A stretch of DNA of 64,000 bases, taken from the NCBI GenBank assembly GCA_004194705.1, contig SADC01000580.1, positions 62,001-126,000 of the forward strand. The letters are read 5' to 3'. The notes under the pieces were generated by a model, which had not been told where the DNA came from, did not search any database, and worked only from the letters and a program-made list of their open reading frames with translations. Both the position numbers and the translations under genes were made by a program. Numbering within the stretch: the first letter of the stretch is position 1; each line of letters opens with the position of its first letter. Positions 1 through 12,084 of this stretch are shown here, piece by piece. The DNA comes from Ditylenchus dipsaci. Its lineage: Eukaryota; Nematoda; Chromadorea; Rhabditida; Anguinidae.

Positions 1-2153
1 TTATCTTACACATCAATAAATATTATATGTACACAAAACTAAGAATATCTAAAAAATAGTGGTTTTTATACGAATGATTTTTCTTAAAAAATAAAAAGTT
101 TCAATCTTTATAATAGCCTATCTTGTTTCAAGATGCAATAACAGCGCTAAAAACACAACGAAATTTACAAAAACACGCACGAAGTCGTTAAATAGAGGAG
201 GTTCAAAAACAGTTTTTAAGTCCTCCAAATTGGAGATGGTGGATTTTAGCCTGGATTTTTGGTGGATGTTTGGGTTCAAACCCACTTTTTTCCTAATTTG
301 GAAAAACTCATGTCGGCTATCTCTTGACTACGAATACCGAATTACCAGAATGTGGCCTAAACTGGCAGGAAAGTACCCGAACCACGTGGGTAACCATGAT
401 GGCACGGAGGAAGTTAAAAGTTTGTAGCGGTAAGTTTGTAGCCAGGAAGGGGCTCCTGTTTTAAAAGTCAACTTTTTTGCTCAGGCAAGTCTTAGGCATG
501 GATTAGAAAAGTCAAAATTAGGACGAAATCAAACGTTTATATGATGGTCTTTTGTGGGTAACCGGGCACCGCACCAAGCACGTAACTACGTAGTCAGTTA
601 CTTTGGTAAGAAGTGTGTTTGAAACAGGGCTTCCGAAGTGAACAAGTGCTCCCAGGAAAGGGTTATCAGAAGTTAAGTGATAAATGAATATTTATAAAAA
701 TTTCAAAGTACGATAGAGGCGCCCAGTTTTCAACAGTTGTTCACTGCTCATTTTCAACAACTTTGAAAGTCCGTGAAGATGGAGACAGAAAAAACTTTTG
801 TTTTGTTTCGTGCTAAATCCGATATCGATGATCTTATATTGCTTTTATGAACTAGGCAGAATAATTTCGTCAGATCAGGTCAAACGATTCTAAAAAAATT
901 GGTTGTATGTGAAAACTCCCGACAAATGTGTGAAATTTCCCGACTAATTAATTAATTTTCCCGGCAAATTCAAATTTGCCTAAAAGTAATGAATCTTCCC
1001 GACAAATCTGTGAAATTTCCCGGCAAATTTTCCGATCATCCGAAAGACGTTTTTTTAATTCTTTGAGTAATTTTCAAAGAGAGCTCGCAAATGATAAAAA
1101 CAGAAAATTAGTCAATGAATCAGCTTACTGTATCCAATTTCCTCCATTTTCAGTCACCCATTCATCGACATTTTCCTTGCTAGAGCAATTGTCCATTTGC
1201 GCGCCACACCACGCTTCTTTTGTTGCTTAGCTTGGAATTGCATCTCTAAAAGTATTACCTAAGTCATTTCAAGTAATTTTTTTGAAACAAGAAACAAGGC
1301 AGCCGACACACAACCAATTAAACATTATAATTAAAGTATTTGCCGGGAACTTTCTCAGATTTGTCGGGAAATTTCACAGATTTGTCGGGAGTTTTCAATT
1401 TGATCCAAAAAAATTTAAGAGACAGAAATTTCCGTCCTTGCCTTTTTTACGGTAACGCACAGGTATGCCTTTCTAACAAGCTAAAATTGGACGAAGAATC
1501 ATCCTTGTGAAACTCTCATTCGTCATTGCTCGTTTAAATAACGGTATAACAACGCGGCAAATCAAGCAAGAAAATTGAATTTTGCCAAATTAATATACTA
1601 AGACTTGTAATAATTTTATTTATAGCAAATAATAAAGCCAAAATCAACCAAAAAACGCAGCAATAACAAATTATTACAAATACTACAGCTGCTTTAATAA
1701 AATAAATTGTTCGAGGAGAAAAGTTTTTGTGCGCACCGACTTTTCTGAAAATCGAATTGTCGGGGACATTTTTATGTTTGAGACCAAAAAATTTGTATTC
1801 CACCCAGTGCTGTAAATTACGATTTTTCGGCACCGGCGCCGCATCAGGCCCGAAAAATTTCGGCACCGGGCACCGCACCAAGCACCGGTGCCATTTACAG
1901 CACTTATTCCACCTCGATTTCGACAAGAAGCTTATCTTCTAATTTTCTTGCTCTCTTTTAAATTTTGGAAATGAGCCTGCGCTCGAAAACTAAGCTCCTT
2001 TAATGATTTTAGTTACAACCCGGTACAAAGTTATAAGCAAAAAATGAAGAAAAATTCAATATTTTGTATTTACGATAGTCAATCAATCAAATGATTTTTT
2101 AAGCAAAAAGTAGCAACTAGTCGCAGACTAAACAATTTTATAAGGATAAAAGT
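1..2153. other. Gene-free stretch 3' of the fibrinogen-domain gene
   Basis: I see no supported gene here. The stretch is AT-rich. It holds a fold-back repeat near 905-1400 and a GC-rich patch around 1830-1890 that repeats the short string gggcaccgcaccaagcac, also seen near 565-585. The open frames present are short and lack splice or family signals. Confidence 0.5.
905..1400. repeat. Fold-back repeat built on TCCCGACAAAT units
   Basis: The left side (about 905-1045) carries several copies of TCCCGACAAATNTGTGAAA. The right side (about 1333-1400) carries the same unit in inverse orientation (ATTTGTCGGGA, TTTCACAGATTTGTCGGGA). The arrangement can fold into a hairpin. No coding capacity is evident. 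Confidence 0.6.
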
Positions 2154-5100
2154 TTATGACTTTATCCTAAACATTATCATCGACACAATCGGTTTGATAT
2201 TGTAAGCAGACCCTTTGGAGTTGGCCCAGAAAAATGATTGGCCTTCAGCTACATTGCTAGAAGAGCCGTAATTGCCGTTGAGAGACACTAGAGTGGAGTC
2301 CTTGTGCCACCAAGCTCTTAAATAAGCCCCTGTGCTTTTGATAATTTGTTATCTCTCCGTGGCCGTATCGTTACATGTGACTATACAGGTACTTTGGAAT
2401 CTTCTAATGTAAAAAACCATTGTAGTGTGAAAAAGAGGTCTCCAAATAATAAAAAACACTGGTTCAAAAATCATTTTGACTTAAAACTTTTTTTGCTAGA
2501 CAAATCTGAAATTCTGACACTGAATTCGTGTTAAAATTAAAAAATTACTCTCAAATTTTATATTTCACTCAGGACAAAAAATATTCAAATTAACGAAAAG
2601 TTCGGAATTTGAACTAGGTTTTCATTATCTCTTTTCAACATCTCTTTCATACTACGGTGGTCCTTGACATTTGAAGATTGAAGCACTCTTTGATGCGGAA
2701 TTAATCAGAGAATCCGAACTTGCAGTCAAATTTAGCTATCGGCCATCTACAAGACAAAAAAGTCAATTTATGGTATAAAGCTGCATTTTGAAAAATGCAA
2801 TTTTGTAATAATCGCTTTTTTATTCCGTAATTTTGAGCTACATAAAGGCAATCAATATGTCGTTAGATAGCCTTTTTCCTTAGCCACAAAGCGAATGGGT
2901 GACCCTACAACGGCTACCCTACACTTGGATGGTCCTGCAAAAAATAAGATTTATGGCCTAATTTAGGAAACAACCCATTTTTCGAGACCTCTCAATTTAG
3001 CTATAGCTTGTTGCTCTGCGATTAAAGTTATGTTTTTTTCGCCTATCGTGTGGAGCACATTCCAAAGTACCTGTATAGTCACATGTAACAATCCGGCCAC
3101 GAAGGGTTGTATTAAGCAAAACCAACCCTTTATGCCGAAAACTAGCTCCATTTCTCTGTAGATGACTGTCGTTGTCCTTGTCTACTGTTGTGAATGGCTG
3201 GTTATTGCTCATCTGAGTGAAAATATCAGCTGAAGGTTTGTCTGGGTCGCTCAAATTTCCACGCAAATATTTTAAATTCGAAAGCCGAAAATTGTCCGAC
3301 TTGCTAGAGATCTGAATTAAAATTATGAAATGTCATTTTACAATTTTCAAAAATAACTAACGGTAAAGTCCCAGTCACCCACCAAAAGCCATGTTCACCT
3401 TCACCACTGCACTTTCGACCTTTGTCACAAAATCTCCTCTCAGCACAATTCTCATCTGCAGCTTATTTTTTTGATCTACATAGGCGTAAAGTGTTTCAAG
3501 GCCAAGCCAGTGGCTGACAGATGGACTTCCGAACCCGTGTGCATATTCTTGGAAAGAGGCATTCCAGAAGGCGGGCTATTACCTATCCTTCTAAAATAGG
3601 AAAAAAAATTAAATTGATAACAAATAATTGTTTGGACCTTTGAAGGACTGTCCACGCATAGTCTGACTCCATTAACACACAGCTTCAAAGGAGTCCTCTG
3701 TTTGAGGTAATTGAAGCTTGTAGACACCTGATGTAGAATATCCTTGAAGTTGGTATTGCTCACAGGTCTGAAAAAGTTATAAAAATATTGAAAAGGATGC
3801 AAACAGAGTACTGGAAAATAAGATGTTGCAGTTTCTCTTGTTATAGACCCAGGTCCATAATTTTTCAACACTCCGAAAATATGAAACTTTTGAGGTCGAT
3901 CACGATACTTAAGCAAAATCGGCGATACTAGCAAACATAGGAGTTAAAAATCTTAAAAAACAGACTTGCAAAATGTTTTCTCTGCTCCGAGATACAGGCT
4001 CGCACAGTCCAATATATGTCTAGTTAGGCGACCCGATAGCTCAACTGGTTAGATCACCGACTTGAAACAACGATATAGAGGGATCGCATTTTTGGCGGCC
4101 TTTTTAAAGCAAACACTCGTTACTCTAACTATGAGTAATACTCCGAATTTCTAAACGAGTTATTAAAATGTAGTTTTAAGGTGCAGCTAAATTTTGATAA
4201 GTCACTTTCTTCATTAGTATTGGCTAGCAAAACAAAATGCCACAGATATTTGTTATATAATCTTTCCTTAAAGGGGCATGCCCACGCTAATAAGAGGTGG
4301 TGCCCGAGAATTCAAAAGTTTTTCCTAATCATTGAACTTGTGTACGGATTTTTCAACTTGGTTTCTAACAAAATAAGCCTAAAATAAAATTTTAGGTATG
4401 GTTTTGTTAGAAACCAAGTTGAAAAATCCGTACAGAAGTTCAATGATTAGGAAAGTTTTTTGAATTCTCGGGCACCACCTCTTATTAGCGTGGGCATGCC
4501 CCAAAAAACCGATATTGGTAAAACTGTGGTCGATTTCAAAAACAACCGGTATAATCGGAATCCTTTTTCGGATTCGACTGACAAAGACAGCTGACAAAAA
4601 ATTTGAAAAGTAGAATATAGAAGGGTGGCCCTATTCCACAATGGGGGTATTTGTTTGCCTTGGTCCTCTCTGTTGTCTTTAGGCCTTCTTGGGCTTCAGG
4701 CTTAGGCAAGGGTAGGCCAGCGTATTTTGAGACGGACTCAAACATGAGTCTAATATATGTTTGAGTCCGTCCTAAAATACGCTAGCCTACCGGTAGGCTG
4801 CTATGTAGCCTACCAACCACCTTACCTAAGTGTAAAGGCTACAAAGTCTTAAAGAAACAAGTAACCCCCCCCCCTTTCCTCCATTGCAGAATAGAGCCAA
4901 AGGGGCTGACTCAGCTTGAGGGTATGTCACTGTATTGGGACTCAACTTTAACCATTAGTAATTATTTTCATAATCTAGATCATTTAACTCACCTGCACTA
5001 TTTTTGATGTATTGATATGGTCGAATGATTGCTGATGAGCACTTATTTCATTGCTTTTAAAAACAGGCACTAAATCTGGCATTTTATCACCGCTTATAGA

Positions 5101-6935
5101 GTATGTAGCTGAAGTTTTTGAGGTAGTAGTAATTTTTTTAATAGATTCTTTCCACGGGTGATCTTCTTTTAATTCATTTGAAAGTAAAGGCGATGAAGTA
5201 GTAAATTTTAAATAAGAGTCAAATTCTGAACTTTCTTGAAGTTTGTTTGGTGTAATCTTAATATCGGATTGCTTGATAGGCGAGGTATGAATACGACCTC
5301 CTAGCAACAAAGGTGGTCCTTTTGTCTCTCTCCTATTAGACACTGGATTCTGCTCTATTATGTTCTCTTCTGTCTCGTATTCTTCTTTTTCATTCTTAAA
5401 AATTATTGACATTTAAAATAGCGTAAAAGCCCAAGCACACCCTTTCAAAGAGTATGAGCTCTTTAGCCGTAGAACAGGGTGGTGCATATTAAGAAACCTT
5501 AATTCCTTGCAATGTGAAGTGTGCTGTACTTTTGCCGCGAAGCGGCGAAATACCTATGGTATTTCTACAAAAGTTGTAATAATAACCCTAACTCATACCC
5601 CTCGATTTTAATACTCTTTGAAGGGGGTGCACTTGGTATGCTGTCTTAAAGTAAGGAACATAAATGTTTTTTTGGAGCCTTACATAATCAGTAGGTAGAT
5701 CGACTAGTTGAGACGATGGATCGATATCAATATTTTGTTGAGCATCGAAGTCTGAACTGGACTCACTTCCTTGGAAAATCATCATAATGCCAGCTGCGAG
5801 AAGAAGCACAGAAAGAAGAAATACAACAAAGCAGAGAACACATTTGGCTTCACTGCAATTGTAAGTCAATTAGAGTCAGTCTATCTACAGTTAGTCTATC
5901 TACTCTCACTTTACATCAACCTTTACCCCCTCTATTTAGCTTTAACCCACCTAGAGTGGGTTGTCGTTAAAAAAATCGTCATAACCAAGACAGAGTCCAG
6001 CAAAATTATAATTTAAAAACAAGGCACGGAAATCAAAATTTTCAAAGAAAGGACATGTTGGTAAAATAAAGGACATTTGGTCAAAAAGTGCCATTTTATC
6101 CAGTGCTTATTGATTTTTGAGCAACAAAAATAAAGATTTTGACCTAAAATCTCATAAATTCTTAAGATTTCGGATCTCTAATAAAGGACAAATCTTTAAA
6201 TAAAGGACGTTTTATAGCCCTGTTTAAAGGTGAAGTGCTTCGATTAACTTTTATGCAGATTTCGGAAGTCGAAATTTAAAAATAAAGAAGATTTTCAGAG
6301 GCCGTACTCCCTATATGTCTTCCTCTTAAAAGCACCCAAAAGCTCGTTTTTTTTGTGTTTTAGCAACTGCAACGCACAAAAACATGTTTTCAAGTAGCGG
6401 CCGACCATTTTTCGAAAAAAGTTTTTGATAAAATGTGGCTTTTTACCTTGGTAGACCAAGGGTACCTGCATGTCGCCCCATGCGCCCATAGACCCCTGTC
6501 CCCGGGTGCTAAAACACCAAAAAAACAAGTTTTTGGGTGGTTTTGGGAGGAGGACATATAAGGTGGTTCAGCCTTTTTAGAAAATAAAGAGCATTCGGTC
6601 AAAAAGTGACATTTTTATTACTTATTGAGGTTTGAATACTAAAAATAAAGATGGAGACGTGGAATTTTAAAAATTGTAAAGATTCGGGGTCTCAAATAAA
6701 GGGCAAATCTTTAAATAAAAGACGTGTCCGAACCCTTTTATATGTTAATCGAATACGTTTAGCATAACTCTATCTAATAACACATCATGTTTAAAAACTG
6801 AGGCTATTTTGTTGTTTTATAACAAATGACTTACTTCATAGTGAAATACTGCTTTTTAAAGCGCACCTCTGCAGCAATGCAAGGATCCAACTCATTTGGA
6901 TCAAACTGTTTCTTGCGACTATTGTACTGAGGCAT
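2154..6935 (-). CDS. Type II membrane protein with C-terminal fibrinogen-related domain (FIBCD1-like architecture)
   Basis: Eight exons: 6835-6935, 5599-5852, 4993-5384, 3812-3907, 3638-3767, 3362-3590, 3127-3311, 2154-2316. Spliced length is about 515 residues. The protein starts MPQYNSRKKQF, has one hydrophobic helix at about residues 39-60 (VLCFVVFLLSVLLLAAGI) and no signal peptide, then a Ser/Thr/Lys-rich stalk of roughly 220 residues, then a fibrinogen-related domain. Domain landmarks in order: TCEQYQLQGYSTSGVY, FEAVC, YAWTVLQR, FGSPSVSHWLGLE, DNFRLSN, TTVDKDND, GAWWHKDSTLVSLNGNYG, with a C-terminal WANSKG block. In this family the domain binds carbohydrate, acetyl or other surface ligands; the role here is inferred. 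Phases match at every junction if one base is restored in exon 5 (after AVC) and three in exon 6. The exon 2/3 junction is the least certain. Single-base lesions may be sequencing errors or decay. Confidence 0.85.
2350..3112. mobile_element. MITE-like element with ~45-bp terminal inverted repeats
   Basis: A repeat at about 2350-2400 (CGTGGCCG..TTACATGTGAC..TACAGGTACTTTGGAA) recurs inverted at about 3063-3110. The pair lies largely within the last intron of the fibrinogen-domain gene (2317-3126), with its left end close to exon 8. Read in reverse the arms give short open frames, but they lie outside the spliced frame. No transposase is seen. Confidence 0.55.
4028..4090 (+). pseudogene. tRNA-like sequence (A box present, T arm degenerate)
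   Basis: TAGCTCAACTGG at 4037-4048 is a good polymerase III A box in a D-arm context (AGCTCAACTGGTTAGATC). The expected B box is degraded to GGATCGCA and acceptor pairing is poor. Most likely a tRNA pseudogene or the head of a SINE. Confidence 0.4.
4273..4502. repeat. Near-perfect 230-bp palindrome
   Basis: GGGGCATGCCCACGCTAATA at the left end returns inverted at the right end, and the arms match for about 105 bp with a short central loop near 4385-4395. It lies in the intron between exons 3 and 4 of the fibrinogen-domain gene. Probably a fold-back MITE. Confidence 0.75.
4608..4860. repeat. Fold-back repeat with GACGGACTCAAACATGAGTC core (copy 1)
   Basis: The core at about 4720-4790 is an inverted repeat: GCGTATTTTGAGACGGACTC returning as GAGTCCGTCCTAAAATACGC. 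The flank begins with ggccctattccacaatgggg. Related copies lie at about 11,700, 23,575 and 62,283. Confidence 0.6.
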
Positions 6936-7667
6936 TTGCTTAAAATCTATCAAACTTTATGTTTAAACAATACTAAAATATAACAAATTAATTTACAACC
7001 TTGACTAAATTCTTACCCAAGCATAGACAAAGACGGTATAACTCAACTATTGAAGAGACAAACAAATCAATGTGCAAATAAGCTTATGCTAGCAATCAAT
7101 AAAAGGCATTTCCTAGCCAACAATAAATGAGTTGACAAGTGTTTTGTTCTAAGTCAACAAAAAATATTAGCACAAAAGGTTTGACGATTGTTTATTTCGC
7201 CGAAAAATGGCTTTACTACTATTTTCTGCTTTTTCTTTAGCTTTTAAAACAATGGTTTTATAATTTTGAAAAGAGCAAAGCAATTTTTTAGCTTACACTG
7301 GAAAGGCACAAACTTGAGGCGGCGTTCAGACAAACTTTATACACCAAACAAAAGTTTCCGCCGTAATGCAAGGATGCTGGCCAATTTTCCCTCGAGAAAA
7401 AATCGAGCTTGAAAATGAGACATTTTTTGTGTAGAATATGTTCAAGTCTTGTCTTTCCTTAGTTCTTCGGCAGCGTGGTGCAGTGTATATGATTCAGGCC
7501 TGATTTATAAATGTTCCAGGTTTGACACTCAGAAGTGCACTTTTTATTTTTGAAAAATCTTTCGTTTTTTCACTCACTTAGTGTTTATTTTGGACATACA
7601 CATAAAACATACACACAAAACATACATACCTACACATAAAACAGCCCATCCTCATTTGGTTTCCAAG

Positions 7668-8139
7668 AACTTTAAAAAACTTGGCTCTATATGTGTTCAT
7701 GCCGACGCCGAAAAAATAAGTCTTGGCCCCCCCTGTTGTGTTATTTGCAAAAAATTCAATTTTTGCCTTGGTCCCCCAAGCCGATTTTTTCCGAATTTTT
7801 TTTTCTAAATTGTCTCGAAAATCATTCAAATGCACTTTTTGTGTCTAAAATACACATTTACGAGACCACCCTAAGATTGTATAGATCATTATGTCGGCCT
7901 TGGGTTGGCCGCTGCACGAACAAGACCAGCACATTTTTTTATCGTAAAGGATTGATGCAGTTGTAGGTTAATATAAAAAATTATAAAATTTGAGCAAGCG
8001 GACTTATACTTCTGCAAATTTGTTGTTTTTTGAAGCAATCAGAAGAAAAAAAATTGCGCGAAAAAATCAACAGAGGGACCAAAGCATATTTTTTTTCGGC
8101 GTCGGCATGAACACATATAGAGCCAAAAAATTTAAATAT
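7668..8139. repeat. Fold-back element
   Basis: AACTTGGCTCTATATGTGTT followed by catgccgacgccgaaaaaat on the left returns inverted on the right as ttttttcggcgtcggcatg then aacacatatagagcc. The arms are about 80-120 bp. The CTTGGTCCCCC motif that recurs across the window is present in the left arm. Confidence 0.6.
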
Positions 8140-9700
8140 TTTTTTCAAGTAAAGCCGGAAAATTCCACACAAGCATATTCTACAGTGGTAACTGGCTTAA
8201 AGTTGGCAAAAGATCAAAAAAGTATAATCTTTCGAGAAACCATTTAAAATAACTTCCAAGACGTGTGAGAAAAATTCTCTGAGATTTTTCAAGCTTATAA
8301 ACAAAGTTGAATAACTATTTAAAAGTTTCAACATTTTCCTGTCAAATATCCTGGATTAAAAACAAGGATTAGCAAAAATATTCAAACAAAATTAAAATTT
8401 TAATTCTCGACTTATTTGATAATGATTTAGCAAGAGTTGCTAATGAAAATGAAATGCAAAAAACTATAAAGAATTTTCCCCATCTGTAAAAAAAATCACT
8501 TTGACACATCCATCAGTATTTTTTGGTGGAAAGCATCTAAAAAATCATATATAAAACATTCAAACATAAAAGAAAGAAGCAACAACAAAAATCCAGAAGC
8601 ATTTAGCTTTCTCACAAGGGGCCATAAACAACTCTCCGGGGAAATACAAGGGGAGTGTGACACACAAACGACTTGGCCATTCCCCCGCCCATTGTTTTTG
8701 GCCATTTATCACTTCCGCGGAAACTTGCAAATATCTTATAGATGAAACAATAAATACTGGAAATGGTCAGCCAATGACTATTTGCATGTTGCAGAAGCAG
8801 CTTTGGCTTTGAACTTTGCGAAAAGGGAAAGGGAAAGCAGAATGACCAAAACAAGAAGAAGACAACGATTTAATTACTCACTTCCAAGAAAGAAAAGTCA
8901 CAAAAGGTCACTTAGAGTTGCATAGAAAGGCAGCGGGTTATTGCTATTATAACTCACTTGATTTGACGAAATTATGAGGTGGTGAGAGAAAAGTTTAAAT
9001 AACTTTATTTTTAGTTATTTTAAAAGGGCCTTTGAAAGTGGATAGGATTTGGAACATTTACTGTTAATTAGTTTGTTTGCTCGAAAAGGCTTGATCCATA
9101 AAAAAGAAGGCTTTTGAAAATAAAGAACTGGATAATTAAATAACAGTTTTAAAGAGATTATTTTTGGCAGGAAAAAACAAAAAAAGACAAACAAAGCAGC
9201 ATGCTAGCAACCTTGTTTTACCAAGTTTACTTAGGTATTTTAGACCTTGTATACCTTAAACAGATTTTTAATCGGGCTGATTTGTCAGCGTTTGACTGAT
9301 TTTGATGCAGAAGGGCTGATTTGGAATGATTCTGAAATAGGAACTTTGATCTTACAAGAGAATCGTAAGAGCTTACAAATAGTTATAAGGAATTTTCGGT
9401 CTCCTTTAATAGACCGCATACGTCTTTTAACAAAATAGGTGACAATATCTGCCCACCCCGAAAAGAAACTGGCACAGAAAGATATTAAAGTTACAAAAAC
9501 AAGTTTTGGTTTTTATGTTTAAAGATCTTTTGTCGCTTTCAGGACTTTAGGGTCATTCTTATTGATAAAATTTCTATTTCAATATTAAAGAAGCATCCCA
9601 GCGCATAACACAGGCAATTTTAAAATCGCAAAAGGCAGGCGAATTTGTGATTTCGTGCAGTGCAATAACTAATGGAAAACACACAATCCGTCTAGTAATA

Positions 9701-9755
9701 TGGGTTGCTCAGTGGTAAAGTGCTGATGTGGTCCGGTTCCAACACGGTGCACACC
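9701..9755 (+). pseudogene. tRNA-like sequence
   Basis: GGTTGCTCAGTGGTAAAGTG resembles an A box and D arm, and GGTTCCAAC about 35 bases later resembles a weak B box. The acceptor ends do not pair convincingly, so this is probably a degenerate tRNA or SINE fragment. Confidence 0.35.
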
Positions 9756-10620
9756 TTTTTATATTTATATTTTAAAAATTTATTGTTCAAAAATATGTAT
9801 GGTCCCTGCCTTTTGCTAATTTGAAGTTTCCCGTGTAATGCTCTGGTATGCCCTTTTAACTGACCTAATTTGATAGCGAAAAATTATCAACAGATTCCAA
9901 TATTAATTAAAAATTTAGGTTCATTTATGTTGTCGAGAGCATCTTATTAATTTCAATTATAAATAATAATAAATAGTAATTATATGTTAACTTTTTAAAA
10001 TGTCTCGCAATAACCGAAAAAAGAGAAATTTTTACACGAGCAGAAAATTGTCTTCGTTGTCTATTCACTAGTTGAAATTACCAAAACCATAAATGCAATT
10101 GATGTGTTTGTATAATAAAATTTTAGGTTAAATGCTCTCGCTTGTGCTAAATCCAAACAAACATTGAATGTAAACAAGGAAAAGAAAAAAAGTTTTATGC
10201 ATATTTGACAAGTAACTTCACAACCATTTTATACTAAAACAAGAGCGATATTTAGCACACACCTTTGTTTTTTAACACAAAAAAAATAAAATTGATCACA
10301 AAAAATGAATTTAAAAAGTTGAAGGGGTATATATTCGATGAGCAATTGCTTTTCCGGTGACTATTATTAAACAAAGAAAAGTGAACCACAATAGGAAAGA
10401 TCTCACAGCCAACAAAAAATTGTCAGCTTTAGATGTTTACTTCAAAAAGTCTCTAATCATAAAAATATGCTTTAAGATGATGCATGATTTTTTCAAGTTA
10501 ATATATACCGTAGTGAGGCGTGGACACGGGCCGAATTTTGACGGCCCGGCCCGGCCCGCACTATTTAGTCCTGGGCCGGCCCGGGCCGAGCCCGGAAGCC
10601 CTACATCAAATATCGTAAAA

Positions 10621-11006
10621 GCCCAAGTGCACCCCCCCCTTGAAAAATTTCTTGTACTTTTAAAGAAAAGTGCCCATTTTTAGCTGAAAATTTTTATTCT
10701 GAGGCCTCTTAGTATGCGGAAATTCCTCAGCAATCCGAATTACAAAGCAGAATTTGAAAAAAATACTTACTTGCTGAGATATGACCTAAAGTTGAAGTGT
10801 CAATATTTTTAAAAATTGCCACTTAACTTTACTCCAACTTAAGAGCATATCTCAGCAAGAAAGTATTTTTTCATATTCTGCTTTGTCATTCGGATTGCTG
10901 AGGAATTTTCGCATACTAAGGTGCATCAGAATAAAAATTTTCAGCTAAAAATGGGTACTTTTCTTTAAAAATACAAGAAATTTTTCGAGGGGGGGGTGCA
11001 CTTGGG
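10621..11006. repeat. 386-bp palindrome with C-rich/G-rich ends
   Basis: GCCCAAGTGCACCCCCCCC at the left is mirrored by ggggggggtgcacttggg at the right. The arms match over about 190 bp with the centre near 10,813. The same end string occurs at 38,805-38,850. Confidence 0.75.
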
Positions 11007-11154
11007 TATCTGTCTCAAATATAGTCGAAAAATTTTCGACATTTCTTGAGAAAAAACTAGGGTTGTACAATGGGAATATCCCTCGATTTTTGTAGAAACT
11101 ACACTTTTTTAGCGCTTTTCATTTAATAAGAAATTAAACCGGGCTTCAGGGTCG

Positions 11155-11226
11155 GTATAATAATAAATAAAATAAAAAATAAATAATAAATAAAATAAAA
11201 AAAATAAATAAATAATAAATAAACAA
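11155..11226. repeat. (AATA)n simple repeat
   Basis: Runs of aataaataa interrupted by short A tracts. It adjoins the left end of the following palindrome. Confidence 0.8.
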
Positions 11227-11518
11227 AAATCAGCTTACAAAGCGAAAAAGATCTAAGACTCGGGACTTCAAAGACTTCGACATCCGACTTATGCATCCAA
11301 TTAAGGCCACCCAATCAGCGACTAAACTTTTATCAGAATAACTACGGTCAGGGGTGGACACGGGCCGGCCCGTGTCCACCCCTGACCGTAGTTATTCTGA
11401 TAAAAGTTTAGTCGCTGATTGGGTGGCCTTAATTGGATGCATAAGTCGGATGTCGAAGTCTTTGAAGTCCCGAGTCTTAGATCTTTTTCGCTTTGTAAGC
11501 TGATTTTTGTTTATTTTG
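11217..11518. repeat. Nearly perfect 302-bp palindrome with no spacer
   Basis: The centre is ggacacgggccggcccgtgt at about 11,367, and the arms match essentially base for base for about 150 bp on each side (for example TAAGTCGGATGTCGAAGTC in the right arm). There is no loop. It is either a very young fold-back element or an inverted-duplication artefact. Confidence 0.8.
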
Positions 11519-11697
11519 GAAATCAATAAAATAATTCCGTTACTTTAACCGAAACAAATGTAAACAATTAACCCTCGCAATACGGACTGAAACAGGTGTA
11601 TATTGTAGTAAAGCATACCCATGTTTTAAGAAAAAAGTGTTGATATTTTTTCTATATTCGTGCTCTGTGGACTTTAGGGCAGAGATAGAACAAAAAA

Positions 11698-11930
11698 ATT
11701 AAAATAAATTGGCCCTATCCCACAATGGGGGTTTTTGCCTTCATCCCTCTTTTCGTTGTTTTTTGTGATTTTTTAGGCTGAGACTTAGACAAAAGTAAGC
11801 CAGCATATGTTATGACGAAGTTAAACAAGAGTCTAAGATACGTTTGAGTCTGTCCTGACATACGCTAGTCTGACCTAGCCTAAGATTGAGCCTGAAAAAG
11901 CACAAAAATAACAGGAAACCAACCAATAAC
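11698..11930. repeat. Fold-back repeat with GACGGACTCAAACATGAGTC-type core (copy 2)
   Basis: It starts with ggccctatcccacaatgggg. The core (taagatacgtttgagtctgt and flanks) is a degenerate version of the copy at 4608. It is the most diverged of four copies. Confidence 0.5.
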
Positions 11931-12084
11931 TCGTAACCTTTCCTTAGCTTTGTTGTTTTCAATGCTGCCGATCAAATAAGTAATGAAGATCAAATTATAA
12001 AGTAAAACTTTTAATTTGTTGATTTTAATTGTATATTTATTTATCAAGCCAAAAATCTATGATACAATCAATTTAAGCAAAGTA

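Noticed and set aside
8496..8860. Overlapping minus-strand open frames as a gene
   Set aside because: The two frames overlap in different phases, show no family motifs and lack consistent splice sites.
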